Positions 15,539 through 25,440 of a stretch of 64,000 bases of DNA are shown here, piece by piece. Positions within the stretch are counted from its first letter, which is position 1; each line of letters begins with the position of its first letter. The notes beneath the pieces were generated by a model that saw only the letters and a program-made list of their open reading frames with translations, had not been told where the DNA came from and did no database searches. This stretch comes from Aliikangiella sp965214955 (GTDB taxonomy: Bacteria > Pseudomonadota > Gammaproteobacteria > Enterobacterales > Kangiellaceae), in NCBI GenBank assembly GCA_965214955.1, contig CBDCCU010000009.1:1054001-1118000 (forward strand). Reading direction: 5' to 3'. The position numbers and the translations under genes were made by a program.

Positions 15539-16802
15539 ATGGCTGAAATTGAACACTATACACTCTGAATTTTGGGCCTCAACATCCGGCCGCGCACGGT
15601 GTATTGCGTATGATATTAGAAATGGATGGTGAAACCATAGAGCGTGCCGATCCGCACATCGGTTTGTTACATAGAGCAACTGAAAAGCTGGCAGAAATAA
15701 AACCTTACAACCAGAGTCAATAGGTTATATGGATCGACTCGATTATGTGTCGATGATGTGTAACGAACATGCTTATGTACTTAGCTATAGAAAAAGTTGT
15801 TAGGAATTTCTCCTCCGCATTCGAGCGCAATACATTCGAGTATTGTTTGCCGAAGTAACGCGAATTTTAAATCATTTAATGTGGCTTGGGTGCACACGGA
15901 CTTGGATGTGGGCGCAATGACCATGTTTTTATATTGTTTCCGAGATCGTGAACCTTTGATGGATGCTTATGAAGCCGTTTCTGGAACGCGAATGCATGCA
16001 ACTTATTATCGACCTGGTGGGGTTTATCGTGATTTACCCGAAACCATGCCTCAGTATGAAAAGTCGCCATGGCGCAATGATAAAAAACTCAAAGAACTTA
16101 ACGAAAACAGACAAGGCTCACTACTTGATTTTCTTTGGGATTTTACCGAACAATTTGATTCTAGCGTTGATGAATATGAATCATTATTAACCGAAAATCG
16201 AATATGGAAACAGCGTTTAGTGGGGATTGGTGTGGTTTCACCAGAGCGCGCTTTTCAGCTTGGTTTTACTGGACCAATGCTTCGTGGCTCGGGTGTTGCT
16301 TGGGACTTACGTAAAATGCAACCTTATGATGCTTATGCCCAGCTCGATTTCGATATTCCTGTGGGACGTAATGGTGATAGTTACGATAGATACCTAGTTC
16401 GGGTTGAAGAAATGCGTCAATCTAACCGAATTATTCGTCAATGTATTCAGTGGCTACAAAAAAAATCCAGGGCCTGTGATTATTGATGATCATAAAATTG
16501 CCCCGCCAAAGCGTGAAGATATGAAAGGTGATATGGAGTCGCTGATTCATCACTTTAAACTATTTACCGAAGGTTATTGTGTGCCAGAAGGCGAAGCCTA
16601 TGCCGCAGTTGAGCACCCTAAGGGTGAATTTGGTATTTACTTAATGTCTGATGGTGCAAATAAACCTTATCGCTTAAAAATTAGAGCGCCAGGCTTTGCC
16701 CATATTTCCGCTATGGATGAACTAACTAAAGGTCACATGCTGGCTGATGTTGTTGCCATTATTGGCACAATGGATATTGTATTTGGGGAGATTGATCGCT
16801 AA
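15539..16802 (+). pseudogene. nuoD: NADH-quinone oxidoreductase subunit D, multiple frameshifts
   Basis: 49 kDa quinone-site subunit of complex I. The N-terminal blocks NFGPQHPAAHGVLRMILEMD and DPHIGLLHRATEKLAE are recoverable only across frames. The region 15700-15900 contains more indels; the middle from about 15900 (FRDREPLMDAYEAVSGTRMH) is clean. An extra A in the run of eight A at 16459-16466 breaks the frame again; with seven A it reads WLQKNPGPVIIDDHKIAPPK and continues to the correct C-terminus, ending in a TAA that overlaps the nuoE ATG. The homopolymer indel points to sequence error. Confidence 0.85.
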
Positions 16803-17377
16803 TGACCGATTTTAATTACGACCAAACTCTGCATCTAAAAAAGCTGCTAACACCAGAAGCGATAGCAGAAATTGATTGCTGGATTGCTAAGTATCCCGCT
16901 GAGCGTAAAAGGCCGCCTATTATTGCCGCACTGAAAGTGGTGCAAGAATTTAACGGCAATTATTTAACTGAAGAGCTAATGCAAGCGGTGGCGGAGTATT
17001 TGGATGTACCTCATATTGCCGTTTATGAAGTTGCTACTTTTTATTCTATGTTTCATATGAATAAAGTGGGCAAGCATGTGATTTCGGTTTGCAACAATAT
17101 TTCTTGCTCGCTACGTGGTGCTAATAAAGTCATTGAGCACTTACAAAATCGTTTAAACATTAAAGTTGGTGAAACTACCGATGATGGCATTTATACCATT
17201 AAAACTGTTGAGTGTATGGCTGCTTGTGGTGGCGCGCCAATGTTAGAGGTAGATAAGGTTTACCATGAAAATTTAACCGAAGAAAAAATCGATCAAATTT
17301 TGTCTGATATAGCCGCAATAGAGCTTAATAAGACAAATCATGGCGAGCAAGCTTCTAAAGGGGAGGCTGGCAAATAA
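16802..17377 (+). CDS. nuoE: NADH-quinone oxidoreductase subunit E
   Basis: 24 kDa subunit with the [2Fe-2S] cluster N1a, 191 residues. The thioredoxin-like domain has the four ligands in CNNISCSLRG and VECMAACGGAP. Its ATG overlaps the nuoD stop by one base and its stop touches the nuoF start, so translation is coupled. A short charged C-terminal tail (NHGEQASKGEAGK) is extra to the core fold. Confidence 0.96.
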   Translation: MTDFNYDQTLHLKKLLTPEAIAEIDCWIAKYPAERKRPPIIAALKVVQEFNGNYLTEELMQAVAEYLDVPHIAVYEVATFYSMFHMNKVGKHVISVCNNISCSLRGANKVIEHLQNRLNIKVGETTDDGIYTIKTVECMAACGGAPMLEVDKVYHENLTEEKIDQILSDIAAIELNKTNHGEQASKGEAGK

Positions 17378-18648
17378 TGGCAAATGAAGTTTGTTTTAGA
17401 ACCCTACATTTAGACACACCATGGTCATTAGAAGCCTATGAAAGCGTTGGCGGGTATAGCTCTTTAAAGAAAATAGTCGCAGGTGAGCTTTGCTTTGATA
17501 CCATTATTGATGAACTTAAACTATCGGCGCTAAGAGGTCGAGGCGGTGCAGGTTTTCCTACGGGCTTAAAATGGAGTTTTATGCCGCGTAATATGCCAGG
17601 ACAAAAATATGTGGTTTGTAACTCAGACGAAGGTGAGCCTGGCACTTTTAAAGACAGAGATATTATTCGCTATAACCCGCATCAGCTAATTGAAGGCATG
17701 ATCATTGCGGGTTATGTAATGAACGCAACGGTTGGTTATAACTATATGCGCGGTGAATTTTATGAGCCTTTTGAGCGCATGGAAGCCGCCATCGCAGAGG
17801 CAAAAGCTAAAAACTATTTGGGTGATAACATTTTGGGCTCAAAAATTTGTTTTGAGCTGCATAACCATCTTGGAGCAGGGGCTTATATTTGCGGTGAAGA
17901 AACCGCTTTGATTGAGTCAATAGAAGGCAAAAAGGGTCAACCAAGATTTAAGCCGCCGTTTCCTGCTAACTTTGGTGTGTTTGGTCGTCCAACAAACGTG
18001 AACAATACTGAAAGTTATGCTTCGGTGCCTGCCATTTTAGAAAATAGCGGACAATGGTTTTTAGACTTGGGCAAGCCTAATAACGGTGGTACAAAAATAT
18101 TTTCGGTATCGGGGCATGTAAATAACCCAGGTAATTTTGAAATTAACATGGGAACACCCTTTGCTGATTTATTAGAAATGGCGGGTGGTGTTTTAGGCGA
18201 CAAAAAATTAAAAGCCGTTATTCCTGGTGGTTCATCTTCTCCTATTTTACCCGCAGAAACTATGATGGGTATAACCATGGATTATGATGCCATTGGTAAA
18301 GCCGGCTCAATGTTAGGCTCTGGTGCAGTCATGGTGCTGGATGAATCAACTTGTATTGTAGAGCTTGCTGCGATTACAGCACATTTTTATTATGAGGAGT
18401 CTTGTGGTCAATGTTCACCTTGCCGTGAAGGCACAGGCTGGATGTCTCGCGTTATTCATCGCATTTTAGATGGTGATGGGCGCGCTGAAGATCTAGACAA
18501 CTTAGACAGAGTGGCGGGCAATATAATGGGTAGAACCATTTGTGCTTTAGGTGATGCTGCGGCAATGCCGGTGAAAGGTTTTTTAAAGCATTACCGTCAC
18601 GAATTTGAATACATGATTGAGCACAAGCGCAGCATGGTAAAAGGTTAA
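17377..18648 (+). CDS. nuoF: NADH-quinone oxidoreductase subunit F (NADH-binding)
   Basis: 51 kDa subunit that oxidises NADH with FMN and passes electrons to cluster N3. Motifs in order: GRGGAGFPTGLKW (FMN/NADH site), CGEETALIESIEGKKGQPR (nucleotide binding) and the cluster ligands CGQCSPCREG with a later cysteine in RTICALGD. 423 residues, normal length, no breaks. Start overlaps the nuoE stop. Confidence 0.97.
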   Translation: MANEVCFRTLHLDTPWSLEAYESVGGYSSLKKIVAGELCFDTIIDELKLSALRGRGGAGFPTGLKWSFMPRNMPGQKYVVCNSDEGEPGTFKDRDIIRYNPHQLIEGMIIAGYVMNATVGYNYMRGEFYEPFERMEAAIAEAKAKNYLGDNILGSKICFELHNHLGAGAYICGEETALIESIEGKKGQPRFKPPFPANFGVFGRPTNVNNTESYASVPAILENSGQWFLDLGKPNNGGTKIFSVSGHVNNPGNFEINMGTPFADLLEMAGGVLGDKKLKAVIPGGSSSPILPAETMMGITMDYDAIGKAGSMLGSGAVMVLDESTCIVELAAITAHFYYEESCGQCSPCREGTGWMSRVIHRILDGDGRAEDLDNLDRVAGNIMGRTICALGDAAAMPVKGFLKHYRHEFEYMIEHKRSMVKG

Positions 18649-18672
18649 ACATTAAGGTAACAGTTAACGATT

Positions 18673-20865
18673 ATGGAAAAAGTTCATGTCGAAATAGATG
18701 GTCAAAAGCTTGAAGCTGAAGTGGGCTCTATGATCATTGAAGTGGCCGATGAAGCTGATATTTATATTCCACGCTTTTGCTACCACAAAAAGCTTTCAGT
18801 GGCTGCCAATTGTCGTATGTGTATGGTTGAGGTTGGTAATTTGCCTAAAGCCGTACCTGCTTGTGCCACTCCTGTTGCCGAAGGCATGAAAATTAGCACT
18901 CAGTCGAATAAAGCGATTGAAGCACAAAAATCGGTTATGGAATTTTTACTCATTAATCACCCTTTAGATTGCCCTGTATGTGACCAAGGTGGTGAGTGTG
19001 AACTACAAGATTTATCGGTAGGTTATGGCAATGATGTTAGCCGATTTACCGAAGGTAAACGAGTTGTAAAAGATAAAGATATTGGACCGCTTATTGAAAC
19101 CGATATGACCCGCTGTATTCATTGCACCCGTTGTGTGCGTTTTGGTCAAGAAGTAGTGGGTATTCGCGAATTAGGAGCAACGGGGCGTGGCGAACACATG
19201 GAAATTGGTACTTATATTGCCTCAACCATTGAGTCAGAAGTTTCTGCCAATGTGATTGATCTTTGTCCTGTTGGCGCATTAACTGCTAAACCTTCACGCT
19301 ATAAAGCTAGGGCTTGGGAGTTGCGTCAGTCTGCATCTATAGCGCCGCACGATTGTTTGGGCTCGAATGTTTATGTGCATCATCGACGTGGTGAGATCAT
19401 TCGGGTTGTCCCTAAAGAAAATGAAAGCATTAATGAAGTTTGGCTATCTGATCGCGATAGATTCTCTTATGAAGCATTAACCGAAGGTGAGCGTTTACTT
19501 AAGCCGCGCATTAAGCGTAATGGTGAATGGCAAGAGGTTGAATGGCAAGAAGCCCTTAATTTAGTAGCTAACGAAATGCGCCGCTTAATTGGTGCAAGCA
19601 ATGGTGAAAATTTTGGTGCACTGCTTGGTAATAATGTCACAACCGAAGAAAGTTACTTAACCCAAAAGTTATTACGCGCAAGTGGCTGTAACAACATTGA
19701 TTTTAGAATTCGCCGCCGTGACTTTAGTGGTGATGGTAGCGGTAGTGTTCGCTCTGGGCTGAATTTCCCCATGGAAAAGCTAGACTCTATGGATGCCACC
19801 TTATTGATTGGTGCCGATTTAAGGCAGGAACAACCATTAACAGCACTTAGGTTAAGAAAATCAACAGGGTTTGGCTCGGTAATGGCGATTAATCCATTTG
19901 ATGGAGAATATAATTTTCGCTTAGATATAGAGTTGCAACCTAAAGCTAATTTATTGGTACATGAATTCGCAGGGGTTTTAGTGGCTGCCGATGCAATAAG
20001 ATCAGATCGTTTAAGCGCCGAAACCAAAGAGTGGATTAAAGATTTTGAAGCAACCGATGAGCATAAAAAAATAGCGCAAAAACTTATTGATAGCGAACAA
20101 ACCTGCATTTTAATGGGGGTTTATGTGCAAGAGCATCCGCAGGCTCAAGTGGTTAATTGGCTTGCCGAAAATCTTGCTCAAATAGTTGATTCTGATTGGG
20201 GCTACATGACTCAAGGTTGTAATGCCGCAGGCAATAAAATTGCAGGCTCTGTACCTTGTCAATCGGCCGCAGGTGGAAAGTCTGAGCAAGGCAAAAATGC
20301 CAAGCAGATGATTAATGAAGGTATGAAGGGCTACTTATTAGTGAACTGTGAGCCAGATGTTGAAAGTATTTGGTGCGATAAAGCCTTAGAAAACTTAAAA
20401 GAAGCCGAGTGTGTCATTGCAATTACTCCCTTTGCTGATGGTCGTATTTCTGAATATGCCAATGTAATGCTACCCATTGCGGGATGTTATGAAACCTCTG
20501 GCACTTACATTAACGTGGAAGGTAAGTGGCAGTCGTTTGCTGCTGCGGTTAAAGCGCCAGGTGATGCTAGACCAGGTTGGAAAGTATTGCGAGTGCTTGC
20601 TAACTTGTTAGAGCTTAAAGGGTTTGAGTATGAATCTTCAACTCAGGTGATTGATGAGTTAAAAGAAAAGTTTGATGCCGTGGGTGATGCCAGAGTAGCG
20701 CGTAAAGTGCCAGCACCATTAACTCCTGTTGATGAAAAAGAGGCAAGCCGAGAATCCTTAGGATTATATATGGTAGATCCTATGGTTCGGCGAGCTAAAT
20801 CATTGCAAAAAACACCAACTGCATCAACCCATCCAATCAGTATTTCAAGAGTGAAAACCCGATGA
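18673..20865 (+). CDS. nuoG: NADH-quinone oxidoreductase subunit G
   Basis: 75 kDa subunit with the electron-transfer clusters of the peripheral arm. The [2Fe-2S] ligands are in FCYHKKLSVAANCRMCMVEV, the His-ligated N5 region in HPLDCPVCDQGGECELQD and N4 ligands in CIHCTRCVRF. The remainder is the molybdopterin-oxidoreductase-like fold without cofactor. At 730 residues it lacks the long insertions of the E. coli protein. The stop overlaps the nuoH start by four bases (ATGA). Confidence 0.96.
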   Translation: MEKVHVEIDGQKLEAEVGSMIIEVADEADIYIPRFCYHKKLSVAANCRMCMVEVGNLPKAVPACATPVAEGMKISTQSNKAIEAQKSVMEFLLINHPLDCPVCDQGGECELQDLSVGYGNDVSRFTEGKRVVKDKDIGPLIETDMTRCIHCTRCVRFGQEVVGIRELGATGRGEHMEIGTYIASTIESEVSANVIDLCPVGALTAKPSRYKARAWELRQSASIAPHDCLGSNVYVHHRRGEIIRVVPKENESINEVWLSDRDRFSYEALTEGERLLKPRIKRNGEWQEVEWQEALNLVANEMRRLIGASNGENFGALLGNNVTTEESYLTQKLLRASGCNNIDFRIRRRDFSGDGSGSVRSGLNFPMEKLDSMDATLLIGADLRQEQPLTALRLRKSTGFGSVMAINPFDGEYNFRLDIELQPKANLLVHEFAGVLVAADAIRSDRLSAETKEWIKDFEATDEHKKIAQKLIDSEQTCILMGVYVQEHPQAQVVNWLAENLAQIVDSDWGYMTQGCNAAGNKIAGSVPCQSAAGGKSEQGKNAKQMINEGMKGYLLVNCEPDVESIWCDKALENLKEAECVIAITPFADGRISEYANVMLPIAGCYETSGTYINVEGKWQSFAAAVKAPGDARPGWKVLRVLANLLELKGFEYESSTQVIDELKEKFDAVGDARVARKVPAPLTPVDEKEASRESLGLYMVDPMVRRAKSLQKTPTASTHPISISRVKTR

Positions 20866-21908
20866 GCGAAATAATGAGTATTGATATTTGGGCTTGGGCC
20901 GAAACTATTTTTTGGATAGTACTAAAGATAGTTGCAATTTTACTACCGCTAATTCTAGCCGTTGCTTATACCACCTATGCCGAGCGTAAAATTATTGGTT
21001 ATATGCAGTTACGCTTAGGGCCAAATAGAGTAGGGCCTAAGGGCTGGTTGCAACCTATTGCCGATACCGTAAAGCTTATAATGAAAGAAATTGTAGTCCC
21101 ACGCGGTTCGAGTAAAACCTTATTTGTTATTGCGCCTATTTTGTTTATTGGCCCTTCATTTGCGGCATGGGCGGTAGTGCCATTTGATGCAGGTGTGGTT
21201 TTAGCCGATGTTAATGCGGGTATTTTATATATTTTAGCCATGACATCCATTGGCGTATATGGCGTTATTATTGCTGGCTGGGCTTCAAATTCAAAATATG
21301 CTTTTTTAGGAGCCATGCGAAGTGCGGCGCAAATTGTTTCTTATGAACTCGCCATGGGTTTTGCTTTAGTTGGCGTATTAATGTGCGCGCAAAGTATGAA
21401 CTTGGGTGAAATTGTTGAGGCGCAATCGGGCGGTATTTTAAATTGGTTTTTTATTCCGCTATTTCCGCTGTTAATTGTGTATTGGATTTCTGGGGTTGCC
21501 GAAACCAATCGTGCACCTTTTGATATGGCGGAAGGCGAATCTGAAATTGTGGCGGGCTTTCATGTTGAATATGGCGGTATGGCATTTTCTTTATTCTTTT
21601 TAGCCGAATATGCCAACATGATTTTAATCTCATTTTTAACCGCATTAATGTTTTGTGGTGGTTGGTTGTCGCCGTTTCAGGGCATGGGCTTTTTAGAAGA
21701 TGTTACCGCTTGGGTGCCTGGGACTATTTGGTTGCTGGTTAAATCAGCCTTTTTCCTCTTTTGCTTATTATGGATCAGAGCAACATTTCCAAGGTTCCGC
21801 TACGATCAAATTATGCGCTTAGGTTGGAAAATATTTATTCCTGTTACCTTGGTTTGGTTACCATTGTTGGCTATTTGGATCAAAGCCAGCGTTTGGCCAT
21901 TTAATTAA
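20862..21908 (+). CDS. nuoH: NADH-quinone oxidoreductase subunit H
   Basis: Membrane subunit (ND1 homologue) forming part of the quinone chamber, 348 residues with about eight helices. Landmarks are YAERKIIGYMQLRLGPNRVG and APFDMAEGESEIVAGFHVEY, both nearly invariant. Translation is coupled to nuoG by overlap. Intact. Confidence 0.97.
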   Translation: MSEIMSIDIWAWAETIFWIVLKIVAILLPLILAVAYTTYAERKIIGYMQLRLGPNRVGPKGWLQPIADTVKLIMKEIVVPRGSSKTLFVIAPILFIGPSFAAWAVVPFDAGVVLADVNAGILYILAMTSIGVYGVIIAGWASNSKYAFLGAMRSAAQIVSYELAMGFALVGVLMCAQSMNLGEIVEAQSGGILNWFFIPLFPLLIVYWISGVAETNRAPFDMAEGESEIVAGFHVEYGGMAFSLFFLAEYANMILISFLTALMFCGGWLSPFQGMGFLEDVTAWVPGTIWLLVKSAFFLFCLLWIRATFPRFRYDQIMRLGWKIFIPVTLVWLPLLAIWIKASVWPFN

Positions 21909-21930
21909 TTTAAAACTTGTTTGAGAGCCG

Positions 21931-22422
21931 ATGAAATCATTGAAACAAACATTTAATAGTTTTCTGCTGGTAGAGCTACTTAAAGGCATGAAAGTGACCT
22001 TTTTGAATATGTTCCGCAGAAAAATTACGGTGCAATATCCCGAGGAAAAAACCCCTCAATCACCTCGTTTTAGAGGTTTACATGCCCTGCGACGATACCC
22101 TAATGGTGAAGAGCGATGTATTGCCTGTAAATTGTGCGAAGCAGTTTGCCCAGCAGCGGCAATTACTATTGAAGCGGCACCAAGAGAAAATGATGGCACG
22201 CGCCGTACGACCAAATATGAAATTGATTTATTTAAATGTATTTTTTGTGGCTTTTGTGAAGAATCTTGCCCTGTAGATTCAATTGTTGAAACGCGGGTTT
22301 TTGATTATCACTTTGAAGAGCGTGGTATGCATATTATGACCAAAGACATGCTGCTTGAAATGGGACGCTTGCACGAAGATCAAATTGCAGCCGACCGTGA
22401 AGTCGATGCTAAATATCGTTAA
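21931..22422 (+). CDS. nuoI: NADH-quinone oxidoreductase subunit I
   Basis: Ferredoxin-like 23 kDa subunit (163 residues) carrying clusters N6a and N6b. Both [4Fe-4S] motifs are complete: CIACKLCEAVCP and CIFCGFCEESCP. The N-terminal amphipathic segment (LKGMKVTFLNMF) would lie on the membrane. Gap of 22 bases after nuoH. Confidence 0.97.
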   Translation: MKSLKQTFNSFLLVELLKGMKVTFLNMFRRKITVQYPEEKTPQSPRFRGLHALRRYPNGEERCIACKLCEAVCPAAAITIEAAPRENDGTRRTTKYEIDLFKCIFCGFCEESCPVDSIVETRVFDYHFEERGMHIMTKDMLLEMGRLHEDQIAADREVDAKYR

Positions 22423-22448
22423 CGCATTAATTGATTAGAGAATAACCA

Positions 22449-23123
22449 ATGAGTTTTCAAGTAATCGTATTTTATAGTTTTGCTGCATGGCTTATTTTTG
22501 CTGCGCTAATGGTTGTGAGTAGCAAAAACTCAGTGAAAGCCGCCTTGTTTTTAGTGCTCACTTTTGCTTCGGCGTCAGCCATTTGGTTGCTATTAGAAGC
22601 GGAGTTTTTAGCCATAAGTTTAATTGTGGTTTATGTGGGTGCGGTAATGGTGCTATTGCTGTTTGTGGTGATGATGCTTGATGTTGACTATGCCGCATTA
22701 AGACAAGGCTTTGTAAAAAAACTACCGATTGCGCTGGTAATATCGTTAGCGTTCTTTGCCATTTTATATCACTTTATAACAAGCGGAGAGTTTTCAACTC
22801 AGCATTATGCATTGCCCGAAGCAAAACCTGCTGATTATTCCAATATTAAAGAACTGGGCAGAGTGCTTTATACCGAATATTTTATTGCGTTTGAAATTGC
22901 GGCGGTGATTTTATTGGTGGCAATTGTTGCGGCTATTTCGCTTACTTTTAGAGGCAGACGCAATCGTAAAACTCAAGATATTACAAAACAGCTACAAGCC
23001 AACAAAAAGAACCGCTTAAGAGTAATGAAAGTTGATGCGGTTGTTGATGAGCCAGTTACTGATGAGCCAGCAGCTGATGAATCACAAGCTGAACAATCAG
23101 TGGCAGAAGGAGAAAAAGCATGA
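22449..23123 (+). CDS. nuoJ: NADH-quinone oxidoreductase subunit J
   Basis: ND6-like membrane subunit, 224 residues with five helices, including the pi-bulge helix region LIVVYVGAVMVLLLFVVMML. The C-terminal tail after about residue 175 is hydrophilic, with an acidic run of repeated DEP/DE units, and is longer than the core of the family. The stop overlaps the nuoK start by four bases. Confidence 0.96.
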   Translation: MSFQVIVFYSFAAWLIFAALMVVSSKNSVKAALFLVLTFASASAIWLLLEAEFLAISLIVVYVGAVMVLLLFVVMMLDVDYAALRQGFVKKLPIALVISLAFFAILYHFITSGEFSTQHYALPEAKPADYSNIKELGRVLYTEYFIAFEIAAVILLVAIVAAISLTFRGRRNRKTQDITKQLQANKKNRLRVMKVDAVVDEPVTDEPAADESQAEQSVAEGEKA

Positions 23124-23425
23124 TCGAATTATCCGACTATCTGCTACTGAGCGCCATATTATTTGCAATTAGCGTGGCGGGGATCATCATTAACCGAAAA
23201 AATGTGATTACATTACTTATGTGTATCGAGTTAATGCTATTAGCAGTAAATACTAATTTTATTGCTTTTGCGCATTTCTTGCAGGATACCGCAGGTCAAG
23301 TTTTTGTATTTTTTATTCTCACAGTAGCCGCCGCAGAAGCCGCAATTGGTTTGGCGATTATTGTGGTGCTATTTAGAAATCGCTCAACTATAGATGTTGA
23401 ACAGTTAAATCAATTAAAAGGGTAG
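23120..23425 (+). CDS. nuoK: NADH-quinone oxidoreductase subunit K
   Basis: ND4L-like membrane subunit of 101 residues with three helices. It keeps the membrane glutamates of the proton path (CIELMLLAVN and VAAAEAAIGLAI). Overlaps nuoJ. Intact. Confidence 0.97.
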   Translation: MIELSDYLLLSAILFAISVAGIIINRKNVITLLMCIELMLLAVNTNFIAFAHFLQDTAGQVFVFFILTVAAAEAAIGLAIIVVLFRNRSTIDVEQLNQLKG

Positions 23426-23439
23426 CCAAGGCTTAAACT

Positions 23440-25407
23440 ATGCAAAATCAATTGCTTGCTATCATGTTACTGCCACTAATTGCTTCGGTAATTTCTGGAT
23501 TGTGTGGAAATATTATTGGCCGTGCTTGGTCACATAGATTAACCATTTCTGCGGTGGCTTTATCTTGTATTCTTTCGCTGAATATTGCAGCTGGCTTTGC
23601 TTTTGGAAGCTTAGAGCCGGTTAATATTAATTTATATCAGTGGGCAAAACTTGGCAGTTTGTCTTTGCATGTTGGGCTTTTAGTTGACACTTTAACCGTA
23701 ACTATGATGTGTGTGGTGACTTTTGTGTCGTTAATGGTGCACGTTTATACCATTGGTTATATGAAAGATGATCCCGGTTATCAGCGTTTCTTTTCTTATA
23801 TTTCACTCTTTACCTTTGCCATGTTAACACTGGTAATGTCGAACAACTTTTTACAGCTTTTCTTTGGTTGGGAAGCGGTTGGTTTAGTGTCGTATTTATT
23901 AATTGGTTTTTGGTATAAAAAGCCAACGGCTATTTTTGCCAATTTAAAAGCTTTTTTGGTTAATCGTGTGGGTGATTTTGGCTTTTTACTCGGTATTGCT
24001 GGTGTTTACATGATGTTTGGTACGCTTGACTATGCGCCTGTTTTTGAGCAGATAAGCCGTGGTATTGAAGACATGCAAATTCCCGTTACCGAAACCATTA
24101 CTTGGTCGGGCATTACTTTTATTTGCATTGGTTTGTTTATTGGCGCAATGGGTAAGTCGGCACAAGTACCACTGCATGTTTGGTTGCCAGATTCAATGGA
24201 AGGCCCAACCCCTATTTCTGCATTAATTCATGCCGCAACCATGGTTACAGCAGGTGTGTTTATGGTGGCTAGAATGTCACCGCTATTTGAAATGTCTGAT
24301 GTGGCGCTTAATTTTGTATTAATTATTGGTGCTACAACAGCGCTATTTATGGGCTTTTTGGGTGTTATTCAAAATGATATTAAGCGGGTGGTGGCTTATT
24401 CAACACTTTCGCAATTAGGTTATATGGTTGTAGCTTTGGGAGCCTCTGCTTACTCGGTGGGGATTTTCCATTTAGCTACTCATGCATTCTTTAAAGCCTT
24501 ATTATTTTTGGCGGCTGGCTCGGTAATTATTGCCATGCATCACGAGCAAGATATTAGAAAAATGGGTAACCTAAAAAAATATATGCCCATTACCTACATT
24601 ACCAGTTTAGTGGGATCTTTGGCGCTAATTGGTACGCCATTTTTCTCAGGTTTTTATTCCAAAGAAGCCATTATCGAAGCCGTGCATTATTCTAATTTAG
24701 CGGCGGCTGATTATGCCTATTATGCGGTATTAATTGGCGTTTTCTTTACCGCACTTTACTCATTTAGAATGTTTTTCTTAGTGTTTCATACCGAAGAGCG
24801 AATGGATGAACATACTCGCTCGCACTTAAAAGAGTCACCTTTGGTTGTTTGGCTACCGCTGGTGTTATTGGCTATTCCATCTATTGGAATTAGCTGGTTT
24901 ATTGCCGCGCCAATTATGAGCGGAGAATTTTTTGGTAGCGCAATAGTGGTTGCTGAAAATCATAATGTGCTAGCCAATCTTGTTGAGCCTTATCAAGATC
25001 CTGTTGGGCTAGGTTTCCATGCATTTTATACTTTACCTTTCTGGCTAGCTTTTGCTGGGGTTGCAACCGCCTTTGTATTTACCATTGTTAAGCCCGAGTG
25101 GCGTGAATCACTTAATAATCGTTTGGCTCTAATTAATGGTGTACTCAGAAACAACTATTACTTTGACAAGCTTTATATTGATGGTTTTTCGGCTGGTGGT
25201 GTAAAGCTTGGTAAGCAATTTTGGCAATGGATAGATGCAGGACTGATCGACGGTGTATTGGTTAATGGCAGTGCAAAAGCCGTTGCTGCAATATCTGGTC
25301 AGGTGAGAAAAGTTCAAACAGGTTATTTGTACCATTATGTATTGGTAATGGTTTTAGGTTTATTGGCTTTATTGGGTTGGATGTACTGGCGAGCACTCGC
25401 TGGTTAA
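23440..25407 (+). CDS. nuoL: NADH-quinone oxidoreductase subunit L
   Basis: ND5-like antiporter subunit at the tip of the membrane arm, 655 residues. Conserved pump-channel segments are visible: FFGWEAVGLVSYLLIGFW (Glu in helix 5), GKSAQVPLHVWLPDSMEGPT (Lys in helix 7) and a C-terminal part with the long lateral helix before the last membrane segment. Length is normal. Starts 14 bases after nuoK. Confidence 0.97.
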   Translation: MQNQLLAIMLLPLIASVISGLCGNIIGRAWSHRLTISAVALSCILSLNIAAGFAFGSLEPVNINLYQWAKLGSLSLHVGLLVDTLTVTMMCVVTFVSLMVHVYTIGYMKDDPGYQRFFSYISLFTFAMLTLVMSNNFLQLFFGWEAVGLVSYLLIGFWYKKPTAIFANLKAFLVNRVGDFGFLLGIAGVYMMFGTLDYAPVFEQISRGIEDMQIPVTETITWSGITFICIGLFIGAMGKSAQVPLHVWLPDSMEGPTPISALIHAATMVTAGVFMVARMSPLFEMSDVALNFVLIIGATTALFMGFLGVIQNDIKRVVAYSTLSQLGYMVVALGASAYSVGIFHLATHAFFKALLFLAAGSVIIAMHHEQDIRKMGNLKKYMPITYITSLVGSLALIGTPFFSGFYSKEAIIEAVHYSNLAAADYAYYAVLIGVFFTALYSFRMFFLVFHTEERMDEHTRSHLKESPLVVWLPLVLLAIPSIGISWFIAAPIMSGEFFGSAIVVAENHNVLANLVEPYQDPVGLGFHAFYTLPFWLAFAGVATAFVFTIVKPEWRESLNNRLALINGVLRNNYYFDKLYIDGFSAGGVKLGKQFWQWIDAGLIDGVLVNGSAKAVAAISGQVRKVQTGYLYHYVLVMVLGLLALLGWMYWRALAG

Positions 25408-25440
25408 TCGCTTAAGTTATTTAAGGGTTTTGAAAAAATA

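Noticed and set aside
16459..16466. Programmed frameshift in nuoD at the run of eight A
   Set aside because: A slippery A-run could in principle direct frameshifting, but other nuoBCD indels nearby are not at slippery sites, and no NuoD is known to need one; an indel error explains it better.
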